From Eubacteriales bacterium (lineage in GTDB: Bacteria > Bacillota_A > Clostridia > Christensenellales > Aristaeellaceae): DNA of 64,000 nt. The notes beneath the pieces are model-generated. The model saw nothing but the letters and a program-made list of their open reading frames with translations, searched no databases and had not been told where the DNA came from. The stretch lies in assembly GCA_029974035.1 (NCBI GenBank), contig JARKQG010000122.1:1-64000 (forward strand). The letters are read 5' to 3'. The translations under genes were made by a program, and so were the position numbers. Shown piece by piece: positions 1 to 7,295 of the stretch (its first letter is position 1; each line of letters opens with the position of its first letter).

Positions 1-170
1 CGCCCGTCTTTTCCATCTCTTTCAGCGCGTCCTCGTGCTTTTTGATCCGCGCCTTGAAACAGCCGGATGAACCGGATCGGGTTCTCCGGCGATATAAGCT
101 CGTCCAGGCACTCCGGCAGATACGTCGCCTGCTCCGGTGCCCGCCCCTCGATGTACGGATGCGCCCGCAT
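1..170 (-). pseudogene. IS1182-type transposase remnant, internally deleted
   Basis: Reading leftward from an ATG at 170-168, the translation begins MRAHPYIEGRAPEQ and continues YLPECLDELISPENPIRFI. This matches the N-terminal pattern of IS1182-family transposases as I know them (YIEG..R.Q..LFPE.LDD.I.E.NPVR.ID). After about residue 36 the frame turns to nonsense. The neighbouring frame from about 58 downward reads KARIKKHEDALKEMEKTG, which resembles the middle of the same family (the lysine/glutamate helix before the TGE..TDP block). A large internal deletion has therefore joined N-terminal and central parts out of frame. The rest runs off the left edge. It is non-functional. Family recognition is from memory of the pattern. 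Confidence 0.6.
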
Positions 171-185
171 TGCTTCTCATCTCGC

Positions 186-214
186 TTGCGTTTTCCGGAT
201 GAAACCATTATACT
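186..214 (+). promoter_or_regulatory. Sigma70-type promoter for the 258-848 gene
   Basis: TTGCGT (186-191), a 17-base spacer and TATACT (209-214) lie about 44 bases before the start codon at 258. It sits in the DNA just upstream of the transposase remnant, so the gene has its own promoter. Confidence 0.55.
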
Positions 215-257
215 ACACTCTGTCGGGAATGCCTGTCGACGACACAGGGGGGGCAAT

Positions 258-848
258 ATGAAAGAGCGGCTGCTCACCAAGACTTTCTTCAAACGCAACC
301 CGATGCGTGAAATCTCATCGGCGCGGTTCCAGTATTCTTTCTTGCTGAACCCTGGTTTTGAAAACGCCGCCCGCAATCTCATGCGGGAAAAGGGACTGGA
401 AACCGACGCCATGCGCAGGGCGTACGACCTGATCAAAAATGAAGCCGATCCCGGAGTATTGCTTCGGCTGATGCGCAGCAATATTCCCGGAGCAAACAAG
501 TCGCTTTTGATCCGCAGGCTGCTGAAAATCGAGGATGCGGTCCTGCCGGAGATTCAGCGCCGAATCCTCACCTCCGACGTGGATGTCTTCATAGAAAACG
601 CGCTCCACTTCTTCGTCCGCGCCGAAACGGACTGCTCTGCATGGCTCCAAAGTCACTTCGACCAAATTCGGAATCCCTATGCCCAGTCCATGATCTGCCT
701 CGCGCTGGGGTTTCGCGCTGGCCCCGACATCGTCCCCTGGATGATGTCGCAGTATGCATCCATGAAAGAGCGCTTCCCTTCCGAAACGCTCTCCGAAGGC
801 CCTCTTCTTGCGCTTTATGAGCTTCATGCCCGTTTTGAGACGGTCTGA
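258..848 (+). CDS. Hypothetical protein, 196 aa
   Basis: A soluble, mostly alpha-helical protein of 196 residues that I do not recognise. No signal peptide or membrane segment is visible. Repeating helix pairs rich in Leu, Arg and Ala (roughly residues 35-190) give it a HEAT-like look, but no family motif is clear. An in-frame ATG exists at 42, but that region lies opposite the transposase remnant. The ATG at 258 follows a G-rich ribosome site and a promoter at 186-214, so I use it. The gene is monocistronic, with a terminator 8 bases after the stop. Confidence 0.6.
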   Translation: MKERLLTKTFFKRNPMREISSARFQYSFLLNPGFENAARNLMREKGLETDAMRRAYDLIKNEADPGVLLRLMRSNIPGANKSLLIRRLLKIEDAVLPEIQRRILTSDVDVFIENALHFFVRAETDCSAWLQSHFDQIRNPYAQSMICLALGFRAGPDIVPWMMSQYASMKERFPSETLSEGPLLALYELHARFETV

Positions 849-855
849 CCAAGCG

Positions 856-896
856 AAAACCCCTGAAAGCTCAATGTTTTCAGGGGTTTTCTTTTT
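856..896 (+). terminator. Rho-independent terminator
   Basis: AAAACCCCTGAAA (856-868) pairs with TTTCAGGGGTTTT (878-890) around a short loop and is followed by CTTTTT. It ends the 258-848 transcript. Confidence 0.85.
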
Positions 897-982
897 GCAG
901 GCGCCGCGCTTGTGGCGATGATTTTTCCGCCCGTGCGCTTTGCCCTGTTCATGCGCGATCCACCGACAGAGTTATTCATGGT

Positions 983-1011
983 TGACAACGCATAAAGCAA
1001 TGGATATAATA
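983..1011 (+). promoter_or_regulatory. Consensus promoter of the LacI-family regulator
   Basis: TTGACA (983-988), 17 bases and TATAAT (1006-1011) form a perfect sigma70-type promoter. The palindromic operator at 1024-1039 lies just downstream, over the early transcribed region, so the strong promoter is expected to be held down by its own product. Confidence 0.85.
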
Positions 1012-1023
1012 ACAATTGAAAAA

Positions 1024-1039
1024 CAGCAATCGATTGCAG
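1024..1039. promoter_or_regulatory. LacI-type operator, copy 1
   Basis: CAGCAATCGATTGCAG contains the perfect palindrome GCAATCGATTGC with a central CG, typical of LacI-family operators. It matches the copy at 2135-2150 in 15 of 16 positions. Its position between the -10 box and the regulator start codon suggests autorepression. Confidence 0.8.
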
Positions 1040-1055
1040 TTGCGAGGGTGGCCGC

Positions 1056-2060
1056 ATGTCGACGATTTATGATATTTCCAGAAGACTCAATATCAGCCCC
1101 AGCACGGTGTCCCGGGCACTTCGCCCGAATACGCAGGTGAGCGCCAAAGTGCGCGAGCGCGTGAAAGACGAGGCCGAACGGATCGGATACCGGCCGAATC
1201 TGATCGCGAAGCAATTGAAGGTTCAGAAATCCAACCTTCTGGGGCTCCTGGTGGATGAAAAGTGGAACTGGTTTTCCTCATCGATCGCGGACGGGGTGCA
1301 GGCGGCCGCCCGCCGGCTGGGGTACAGCATTCTCGTATGGAATTCCGTGGGGAGCACCGACGAGCGCGCGGCGATGGAGCTGTTTTGCGCGATGCGCGCG
1401 GCGGGCGTTATCGTCGCAAGCACTGAAATGCTGGATGACCCCAAACCCCTTCTGGGGCAGGAGATTCCTTCCGTGTACATTTGCCGTGTGGCGGAAGAAT
1501 GCGATACGGTGGTTCCGGACGACTATCACGCGGCGACATGCCTCGCGGAGTATTTGCTGGATCTGGGACACAGGGATATCGCGGTGATTCTTGGACCGCC
1601 CAATTCTTTTCATACGAGGGCCAGGGCGCAGGCTGTGCGGGATGTGATGCGGGCTTGGGGTGTATCGCTTCGGGATGACTGGGTGATTCAGCGGCAGAGC
1701 TGGCGCGTTGAGAACGGCTATGAGGTCGGCATGAAGCTGTTTGGGTGTTCGGAGCGTCCCACGGCGGTTTTGTCGCTCAACGACGCAATGGCCTACGGTG
1801 TGAACGACGCAGCCAGGGAACTTGGCTTGCGCGTGCCGGGGGATGTATCCATCGTTGGGCATGATGATCATGACATGGCCTTCCTGATGCGCCCACGTTT
1901 GACAACGTTTTCGCTGCCGCTCAACCGCATGGGCGAGCGGGCCGTCGAACTGCTGGTGGAGCGCATCGGCGACCCGGACCGCACGGTTCGGCACGATACG
2001 ATTCTGGGCGAGATGCTCGTGCGCGATTCCTGCGCGCACGTGGGCGGCAGGTCTGTTTGA
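1056..2060 (+). CDS. LacI-family transcriptional repressor
   Basis: A 334-residue LacI/GalR-type regulator. The N-terminal helix-turn-helix (about residues 3-25) contains the usual SPSTVSRAL recognition segment and is followed by the hinge helix (GYRPN..A..L). A periplasmic-binding-protein-like sensor domain follows (about 60-330), with the family motifs DDYHAA and the C-terminal GHDDHDMA segment. It starts at ATG 1056 behind GAGGGTGG. Two matching palindromes, one at its own promoter and one before the binding-protein gene at 2202, show it most likely controls itself and the downstream sugar operon. The inducer is not evident. Given the GH127 enzyme it may be an arabinose-related sugar (inference). 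Confidence 0.9.
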   Translation: MSTIYDISRRLNISPSTVSRALRPNTQVSAKVRERVKDEAERIGYRPNLIAKQLKVQKSNLLGLLVDEKWNWFSSSIADGVQAAARRLGYSILVWNSVGSTDERAAMELFCAMRAAGVIVASTEMLDDPKPLLGQEIPSVYICRVAEECDTVVPDDYHAATCLAEYLLDLGHRDIAVILGPPNSFHTRARAQAVRDVMRAWGVSLRDDWVIQRQSWRVENGYEVGMKLFGCSERPTAVLSLNDAMAYGVNDAARELGLRVPGDVSIVGHDDHDMAFLMRPRLTTFSLPLNRMGERAVELLVERIGDPDRTVRHDTILGEMLVRDSCAHVGGRSV

Positions 2061-2134
2061 TGCAAAGGAGGTCTCTCGTGCACACGCGCCGTTTTGGAGG
2101 GGTGTTTTGAAAGGGGGTATTGTTTTCCCAAAAA

Positions 2135-2175
2135 CTGCAATCGATTGCAGCGGCGCGGGGCCCTTCAGGTACAAT
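2135..2175 (+). promoter_or_regulatory. Operator copy 2 and promoter of the sugar-uptake operon
   Basis: CTGCAATCGATTGCAG (2135-2150) is a perfect 16-base palindrome. A -10 candidate TACAAT lies at 2170-2175, with the right arm of the palindrome (TTGCAG, 2145-2150) acting as a weak -35 at 19 bases. A repressor bound here would block RNA polymerase directly. Confidence 0.75.
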
Positions 2176-2201
2176 CTGGAATGGAAAAGGAGCGGTGGAG
2201 A

Positions 2202-3479
2202 ATGAGAAAACTGTTTGCTCTGGTTCTGGCGTTGGCGATGGTGCTCTCCGCGGGGATTTGCGCGCAGGCGGAGAGCGGCGGGGCGGTAAAAGTCTGGGTT
2301 GGGAAAGAAGAGGGAACGTACGGCGGATACCTGTACAAGATGCGGGAGGACTTTACCGCCAAGACCGGTCTGACGGCAGAGTTCTACGAAATAACCGGCG
2401 ACATGCATGAAACCCTCTTGCAGGAAATCATCGCCAACACCGGAGAGATCGACGTCTACGATACGGATCAACCCTGGATTCCCGAGTTCGCCACCTACGG
2501 CTTCTACACGCCGATCACGAAGTATGTCACCGAAGAGCAGCTTGCGGACTTCTACGATTCCGCCGTTCAGTCGGTCACATACAACGGTGAAATCTACGGT
2601 CTGCCCTACCAGATGCATGGTCCGCTGGTGTTCTACCGCAAGGACCTGATGGAAAAGGCCGACCAGCAGGTGCCCACCACCAACGAGGCGTACAGGAGCG
2701 TCGCGAAGGCGCTGACCGATACCGCCGCCGGCATCTACGGCACCGCGGTGGAAGGCAAGCAAAGCGCCGAGCCGGTCTCCCAGTTTACGGACCTCATCCT
2801 GCAGTTTGGCGGTAAGATTGTGGACGAGGACTGGAACATCCTGTTTGACAGCCAGCCGGTCCGGGATGCCTTCCAATACATGCTCGATATCATGGCGGAC
2901 GGCTCCAGCCCCGCCGCGGCGGTTTCCTGGGACAACGAGGACGTACACAACATGTTCCTGCAGGGCAAACTGGCGATGGTGCGCAACTGGCCCTACATGT
3001 ACGGAATGTCCAGGGACGCTTCCCTCTCGAACGTCGTGGACCTCGTTGGCGCCACCACCCAGCCGGTCACCAGCGCGGTCTGGAGCTGGAGCCTGGGCAT
3101 TCCTTCCACCTCGAAAAATCCGGAGAACGCCTATAAGTTCATCGAGTGGGCCACCAGCTCCGACATTCTCGCCGGATACGCGGAGGAACAGTTCCAGTCC
3201 ACCACCCGCGTCTCCGCCGTTGAAAAAGTGCTGGCGAGCGACAATCTGACCGACGCGGACAAGGAAGTCATCCGCGCGATGGGCAACAGCCTTGAAATCG
3301 GCATCGCGGTGGTGACCACCCCCAATTACGAAACGCTGCGCACGCTGATGGCGGAGTGCCTCTCCGGCATCATGAGCGGCCAGAAGACCATCGACGAGGC
3401 GGTGACCAAGTGCGCCGAAGACATGAACGCGGCCATGGATGAGCTCTATTCCGAAATGGAGGAGCTGGGCCTGCGCTAA
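2202..3479 (+). CDS. Extracellular solute-binding protein of a sugar ABC transporter (family 1)
   Basis: A 425-residue secreted binding protein of the MalE/UgpB type that delivers a carbohydrate to the permeases at 3596 and 4507. The signal peptide is residues 1 to about 22, with a likely type I cut after AQA. The Cys before it sits in AGIC, which is not a lipobox. The mature part has the family-1 pattern: DVYDTDQPWIPEFA near the N-terminal lobe, YQMHGPLVFYRKDL, and KLAMVRNWPY in the second lobe. I start at ATG 2202, behind GGTGGAG, because it gives a normal signal peptide. The gene is first in the operon and is followed by a stem-loop. No ATPase gene is present here, so a shared MsmK-type ATPase encoded elsewhere is likely. 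Confidence 0.88.
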   Translation: MRKLFALVLALAMVLSAGICAQAESGGAVKVWVGKEEGTYGGYLYKMREDFTAKTGLTAEFYEITGDMHETLLQEIIANTGEIDVYDTDQPWIPEFATYGFYTPITKYVTEEQLADFYDSAVQSVTYNGEIYGLPYQMHGPLVFYRKDLMEKADQQVPTTNEAYRSVAKALTDTAAGIYGTAVEGKQSAEPVSQFTDLILQFGGKIVDEDWNILFDSQPVRDAFQYMLDIMADGSSPAAAVSWDNEDVHNMFLQGKLAMVRNWPYMYGMSRDASLSNVVDLVGATTQPVTSAVWSWSLGIPSTSKNPENAYKFIEWATSSDILAGYAEEQFQSTTRVSAVEKVLASDNLTDADKEVIRAMGNSLEIGIAVVTTPNYETLRTLMAECLSGIMSGQKTIDEAVTKCAEDMNAAMDELYSEMEELGLR

Positions 3480-3489
3480 AACCGGCACC

Positions 3490-3531
3490 AACGGGCGGGG
3501 GACGAAACACGGGGCCGTGCCCCCGCCCGTT
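3490..3531 (+). other. Intercistronic stem-loop after the binding-protein gene
   Basis: AACGGGCGGGGG (3490-3501) pairs with CCCCCGCCCGTT (3520-3531). A short T-run follows only after eight bases, so it is not a standard terminator. It probably protects or partly terminates the binding-protein mRNA before the permease genes. Confidence 0.6.
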
Positions 3532-3595
3532 GTGCGCTTTTTGCGGGCGCGCTTGGCCGCTGTTCAGGGAATCGACCGTAAGGAAGGGAACGCAT

Positions 3596-4510
3596 ATGTT
3601 CGAATCCAGAAACGCCCGATTGCGCAAAAGAACCCCGAAATGGCTGACGGGGCTTTTGCTGATCACCCCCGCGGCCGTCGCCATCGGGGTCACCATCCTC
3701 TATCCGATTGGCTGGTCGCTCGAGCTGAGCTTTATGTCAAACAAGAGCATCACCAGCGGCAGGATGGTGTTTGTCGGATTCAAAAACTACCTGTCCGTAT
3801 TGCAGTCCAGCCAGTTCCACTCCGCGCTGATCAACACCTGCGGATTTGCGGCGACGACGGTCGTCATTGAGCTTGTGCTGGGCATGCTGGTGGCGGTACA
3901 GCTCAATAAGCGCCTGCCCGGCACCCAGTTGTTCCGCACGTCCTACATGCTGCCAATGATGATTGCCCCGATGGTGGCCTCTCTGATATGGCGGTGGATG
4001 TTTGTCGGCGAATACGGCATTCTCAACCACGCGCTCGCCGCGATCGGCATTGCCGGGCCGGAATGGCTTGCTCAGCCCATGTCCGCAAAGTGGGCGGTCA
4101 TCATCACCGGCCTGTGGGGATCGCTGCCCTTCTCGATACTGGTTCTGTTGGCGGCGCTGACCGCGATTTCCGACGACTACATCGAGGCCGCCAGAATAGA
4201 CGGCGCGAACAACTTCCAGATTTTCTGGCGCATCACAATCCATCTGGTGAAGCCCGCCATCCTGCAGGTGCTGGTCATCCGGATTGCGGACTCCTTCAAG
4301 CTGTACGACGCCGTCAAGGTGCTGACCGACGGCGGCCCGGCCAATGCAACCAATGTGATCACAACCTATCTCTATTCGCGAACCTTCGGGGACCTGCGAT
4401 TCGGGGAAGGGACCGCGGGCTCCTTCCTTCTGACCATCTTTATCGCTCTCATCTCGCTGACGACGTTCAGGATGATGAGGCCCGGCAGCAAGGAGCGTGC
4501 GGCCCAGTGA
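3596..4510 (+). CDS. Sugar ABC transporter permease, MalF/UgpA type
   Basis: A 304-residue inner-membrane subunit with about six transmembrane helices (first about residues 17-40). The cytoplasmic EAA loop reads EAARIDGANNFQIF (about residue 198) and docks on the ATPase. The ATG at 3596 follows AAGGAAGGG, and upstream in-frame codons lie within the stem-loop region. The gene overlaps the next permease by four bases (GTGA), so the two are translationally coupled. Confidence 0.9.
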   Translation: MFESRNARLRKRTPKWLTGLLLITPAAVAIGVTILYPIGWSLELSFMSNKSITSGRMVFVGFKNYLSVLQSSQFHSALINTCGFAATTVVIELVLGMLVAVQLNKRLPGTQLFRTSYMLPMMIAPMVASLIWRWMFVGEYGILNHALAAIGIAGPEWLAQPMSAKWAVIITGLWGSLPFSILVLLAALTAISDDYIEAARIDGANNFQIFWRITIHLVKPAILQVLVIRIADSFKLYDAVKVLTDGGPANATNVITTYLYSRTFGDLRFGEGTAGSFLLTIFIALISLTTFRMMRPGSKERAAQ

Positions 4511-5346
4511 AAAAGCGAGTCGGCTTCGGCACGGTGTTTTCCTACGGAATTCTGATCATTGTCTTTGTCTTTATGATCTTTCCGTTTTTCTGGTCCATCC
4601 TGACCAGCTTCAAAACGGAATCCCAGCTGTTCACCATACCGCCGCGGGTACTTCCCGATCCATGGGTGATCGACAATTACAGGGAAGTGTTCACAAGCCC
4701 GGATGTGAGCCTACCCCTTTACATGATCAACAGCCTGATCGTGTCGTCTGTCAGCACGCTGTGCGCGCTGGTGCTGAGCATCCCCGCGGCGTACGGCCTG
4801 GCCAAGTACGCCTCCAGGGCGAGCGGCGCCTTTCTGATCGTCATCATGCTGATCCGCATGATTCCGGGCATCGCCTTCAGCATTCCGTACTTCCTGATGA
4901 TCCGGCAGATGGGCCTTTTTGACACCCGGGCGGCGCTGATTCTGACGGCCATTCCCGGCCAGCTGCTCATGGCCATTTGGCTGATGGAGGGGTCGTTCCG
5001 GGAGATTCCGCAGGAGCTGGAGGAGGCGGCGGAATTGGATGGCGTCGGCGTGATCCGGAAGATCGTGTCCATCGTCGTGCCCATTTCGCTGCCGATCATC
5101 GTCACGGTGGTTCTGTTCAACTTCATCGGCGTCTGGAACGAATTCATGCTCGCGTCCACGCTCGTCAGGACGGCCAGCAAGCGCACGCTGTCCGTGGGGA
5201 TGTACGTATACCAGAATCAGTGGCGTACCTTCTGGGGGCAGGTGATGGCCTATGGCGTCATCTTTTCCGTTCCCGGAATTATCATCACGTATTTTTGTCA
5301 GAAAGGCCTTGTGTCCGGATTGACGTCCGGCGCGGTAAAGGCATAA
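4507..5346 (+). CDS. Sugar ABC transporter permease, MalG/UgpE type
   Basis: A 279-residue permease with six predicted transmembrane helices (first about 8-28, FSYGILIIVFVFMIFPFFWS). The EAA motif is EEAAELDGVGVIRK. The start is GTG at 4507, inside the stop of the preceding gene. The opening KKRVGFGTVF, a typical positively charged lead before helix 1, supports it. It pairs with the 3596 permease to form the channel. The pathway enzyme gene at 5365 follows 18 bases later. Confidence 0.9.
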   Translation: MKKRVGFGTVFSYGILIIVFVFMIFPFFWSILTSFKTESQLFTIPPRVLPDPWVIDNYREVFTSPDVSLPLYMINSLIVSSVSTLCALVLSIPAAYGLAKYASRASGAFLIVIMLIRMIPGIAFSIPYFLMIRQMGLFDTRAALILTAIPGQLLMAIWLMEGSFREIPQELEEAAELDGVGVIRKIVSIVVPISLPIIVTVVLFNFIGVWNEFMLASTLVRTASKRTLSVGMYVYQNQWRTFWGQVMAYGVIFSVPGIIITYFCQKGLVSGLTSGAVKA

Positions 5347-5364
5347 ACCGAGAGGAGACACAAA

Positions 5365-7275
5365 ATGTCCGATTGCGCTGTAACACCCGGGAATGTGCGA
5401 TTTGAAGGCGGGTTCTGGGGGGACAGAATTGACCTGGTGCTGGATAAGGCGCTGCCCTACCAGTGGGAAATCCTGAATGACCGCGTGGAGGGCGCGGTGC
5501 CCAGCCATGCCATTGAAAATTTCCGGATTGCCGCGGGGCTCAGCCGGGGGGAATACCACGGCATGGTTTTTCAGGACAGCGACGTTGGCAAATGGCTGGA
5601 GGCGGTTGGGTATGCGCTGATGATTCGCCCCAACCCCGAGCTCCAGCGCCTGGCGGACGAAACCATCGATCTCATCGAAAAAGCGCAGCAGCCGGATGGG
5701 TACCTGAACACCTATTACACCATCAAAGAACCGGGAAAGCGCTGGACGAACATCCGGGAAAGCCATGAAATGTACTGCGCGGGCCACATGATGGAGGCCG
5801 CGGTGGCGTACTTTCAGGCCACCGGAAAGCGCCGGCTGCTGGATGTGATGCTGCGCATGGCGCGCCATATCGACAGTGTGATCGGCCCGGAAGAAGGCAA
5901 GATGCATGCATTCCCCGGTCATCAGGAGATCGAGCTCGCCCTCGTCAAGATGTATGGCGTCACCGGGGAGAGGTTTCTGCTGAAGCTCGCCGATTACTTT
6001 CTTCGCCAGCGTGGAACCGAGCCCAACTACTTTGTGGAGGAGCGCGCGGGCCGGGAGGAAACCGCCTTCAAGGGGCTCGATCGGCGCTACTGGCAGAACC
6101 ATAAGCCCATCCTGGAGCAGGAGGCGCTTGTCGGCCACGCGGTGCGTGCGCTGTACATGGCCACGGGCATGGCGATGGTGGCACGTGAAACCGGCGACGA
6201 TCAGATGATCGCCGCGTGCGGCAGGCTCTTTGACAACCTGGTGCAAAAGCGCATGTACATCACCGGCGGGGCGGGGTCCAGCGACGTTGGCGAGGCATTT
6301 ACGACCGATTACGACCTGCCCAACGACCGCGCCTACGCGGAAACCTGTGCCGCCATCGCGCTGTGCTTTTTTGCCCGCGCCATGCTGGGCATACGCCCGG
6401 ACAGCCGGTACGCAGACGCTTTGGAGCGCGCCCTTTACAACGGCGCGCTGGCGGGTATTTCCCTTGACGGGCTGCATTTCTTCTACGTCAATCCGCTGGA
6501 AGTCGTCCCCGAACTGTGCGAGGAACGCGCGGACACGGCGCACGTGCTCCCGGTGCGGCCCAGCTGGTTCAGCTGTGCCTGCTGCCCGACAAACGTGGTG
6601 CGGCTGATGCTGTCGCTGGGGCAATACCTGTTCCAAGCGGAGGCCGGCCGCATATATGTCCACACCTACGCCGCCTGCTCGGCCGAGGTGCCGATGGGGG
6701 ACGGGACCGTGCGCCTGAAGGTGAGCGGCAGCTATCCCTGGGACGGCGCGGTGCGGCTTTACCCCGGCGAAGGTGCCTATGCGCTGATGCTGCGCATCCC
6801 CGGTTGGGCCGAGGGCTACACCGTCCGCGTCGGCGGGGAAGCGGTCGGGGGCACGCTGGAGGACGGGTATTTCCGCCTGGAGAGGGCGTGGAAGGGCGTC
6901 GAATGCGTGGAGCTGGATCTGCCCATGCGCCCCCGGCGCGTCTACGCCAATCCGCTTCTACGCGCGGACAACGGACAGGTGGCGGTCACATGCGGACCGC
7001 TCGTATACTGCCTGGAGGGCGCCGACAACGGCGCGGCGCTCGGTGCGCTGATTTTGCCGGAAGGCGCGGAGCTGGTCCGCCGGGAGCGCCCCGACAAGCT
7101 GGGCGGGATTGTGGAAATCTGCGCCCGCGGAGCGCGGGAGCGGGCCGACGCGGACATGCCGCTCTACGCATATGATCGGCCCGGCCGCGACCCGGCCGAG
7201 CTCGTATGGATTCCTTACTTTGCCTGGGCGAACCGGGGGATCAACGAAATGCGCGTATGGATCCGGAACAGGTAG
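5365..7275 (+). CDS. Glycoside hydrolase family 127 (beta-L-arabinofuranosidase-like)
   Basis: A 636-residue cytoplasmic enzyme of the GH127 (DUF1680) family, whose characterised member HypBA1 releases beta-L-arabinofuranose. The family is zinc-dependent with a cysteine nucleophile. Here the ligand set is visible as E326-x-C328 in AETCAAIAL and the block C404-A-C406-C407 in CACCPTN. The spacing matches the HypBA1 pattern. An (alpha/alpha)-barrel of about 430 residues precedes C-terminal beta-sandwich domains. No signal peptide, so it acts on imported oligosaccharides. ATG 5365 follows GAGAGGAGA. The operon context (importer plus LacI) fits uptake of arabinofuranosyl glycans. GH127 also holds other specificities, so the exact substrate is open. 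Confidence 0.88.
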   Translation: MSDCAVTPGNVRFEGGFWGDRIDLVLDKALPYQWEILNDRVEGAVPSHAIENFRIAAGLSRGEYHGMVFQDSDVGKWLEAVGYALMIRPNPELQRLADETIDLIEKAQQPDGYLNTYYTIKEPGKRWTNIRESHEMYCAGHMMEAAVAYFQATGKRRLLDVMLRMARHIDSVIGPEEGKMHAFPGHQEIELALVKMYGVTGERFLLKLADYFLRQRGTEPNYFVEERAGREETAFKGLDRRYWQNHKPILEQEALVGHAVRALYMATGMAMVARETGDDQMIAACGRLFDNLVQKRMYITGGAGSSDVGEAFTTDYDLPNDRAYAETCAAIALCFFARAMLGIRPDSRYADALERALYNGALAGISLDGLHFFYVNPLEVVPELCEERADTAHVLPVRPSWFSCACCPTNVVRLMLSLGQYLFQAEAGRIYVHTYAACSAEVPMGDGTVRLKVSGSYPWDGAVRLYPGEGAYALMLRIPGWAEGYTVRVGGEAVGGTLEDGYFRLERAWKGVECVELDLPMRPRRVYANPLLRADNGQVAVTCGPLVYCLEGADNGAALGALILPEGAELVRRERPDKLGGIVEICARGARERADADMPLYAYDRPGRDPAELVWIPYFAWANRGINEMRVWIRNR

Positions 7276-7295
7276 ACTGCGAGAGGGATGAAAAA

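Noticed and set aside
2060..2110. A 16-codon open frame with a good ribosome site (AAAGGAGG) between the LacI gene and the binding-protein operon
   Set aside because: It overlaps the regulator stop as TGATG and could be a leader peptide, but it has no attenuator-like codon run or hairpin and is too short to support.
1278..3491. Long open frame on the minus strand opposite the LacI gene and binding-protein gene
   Set aside because: GC-rich DNA gives long antisense frames. The translation is His/Gly/Val-rich with no motif, while the plus-strand genes have clear families and ribosome sites.
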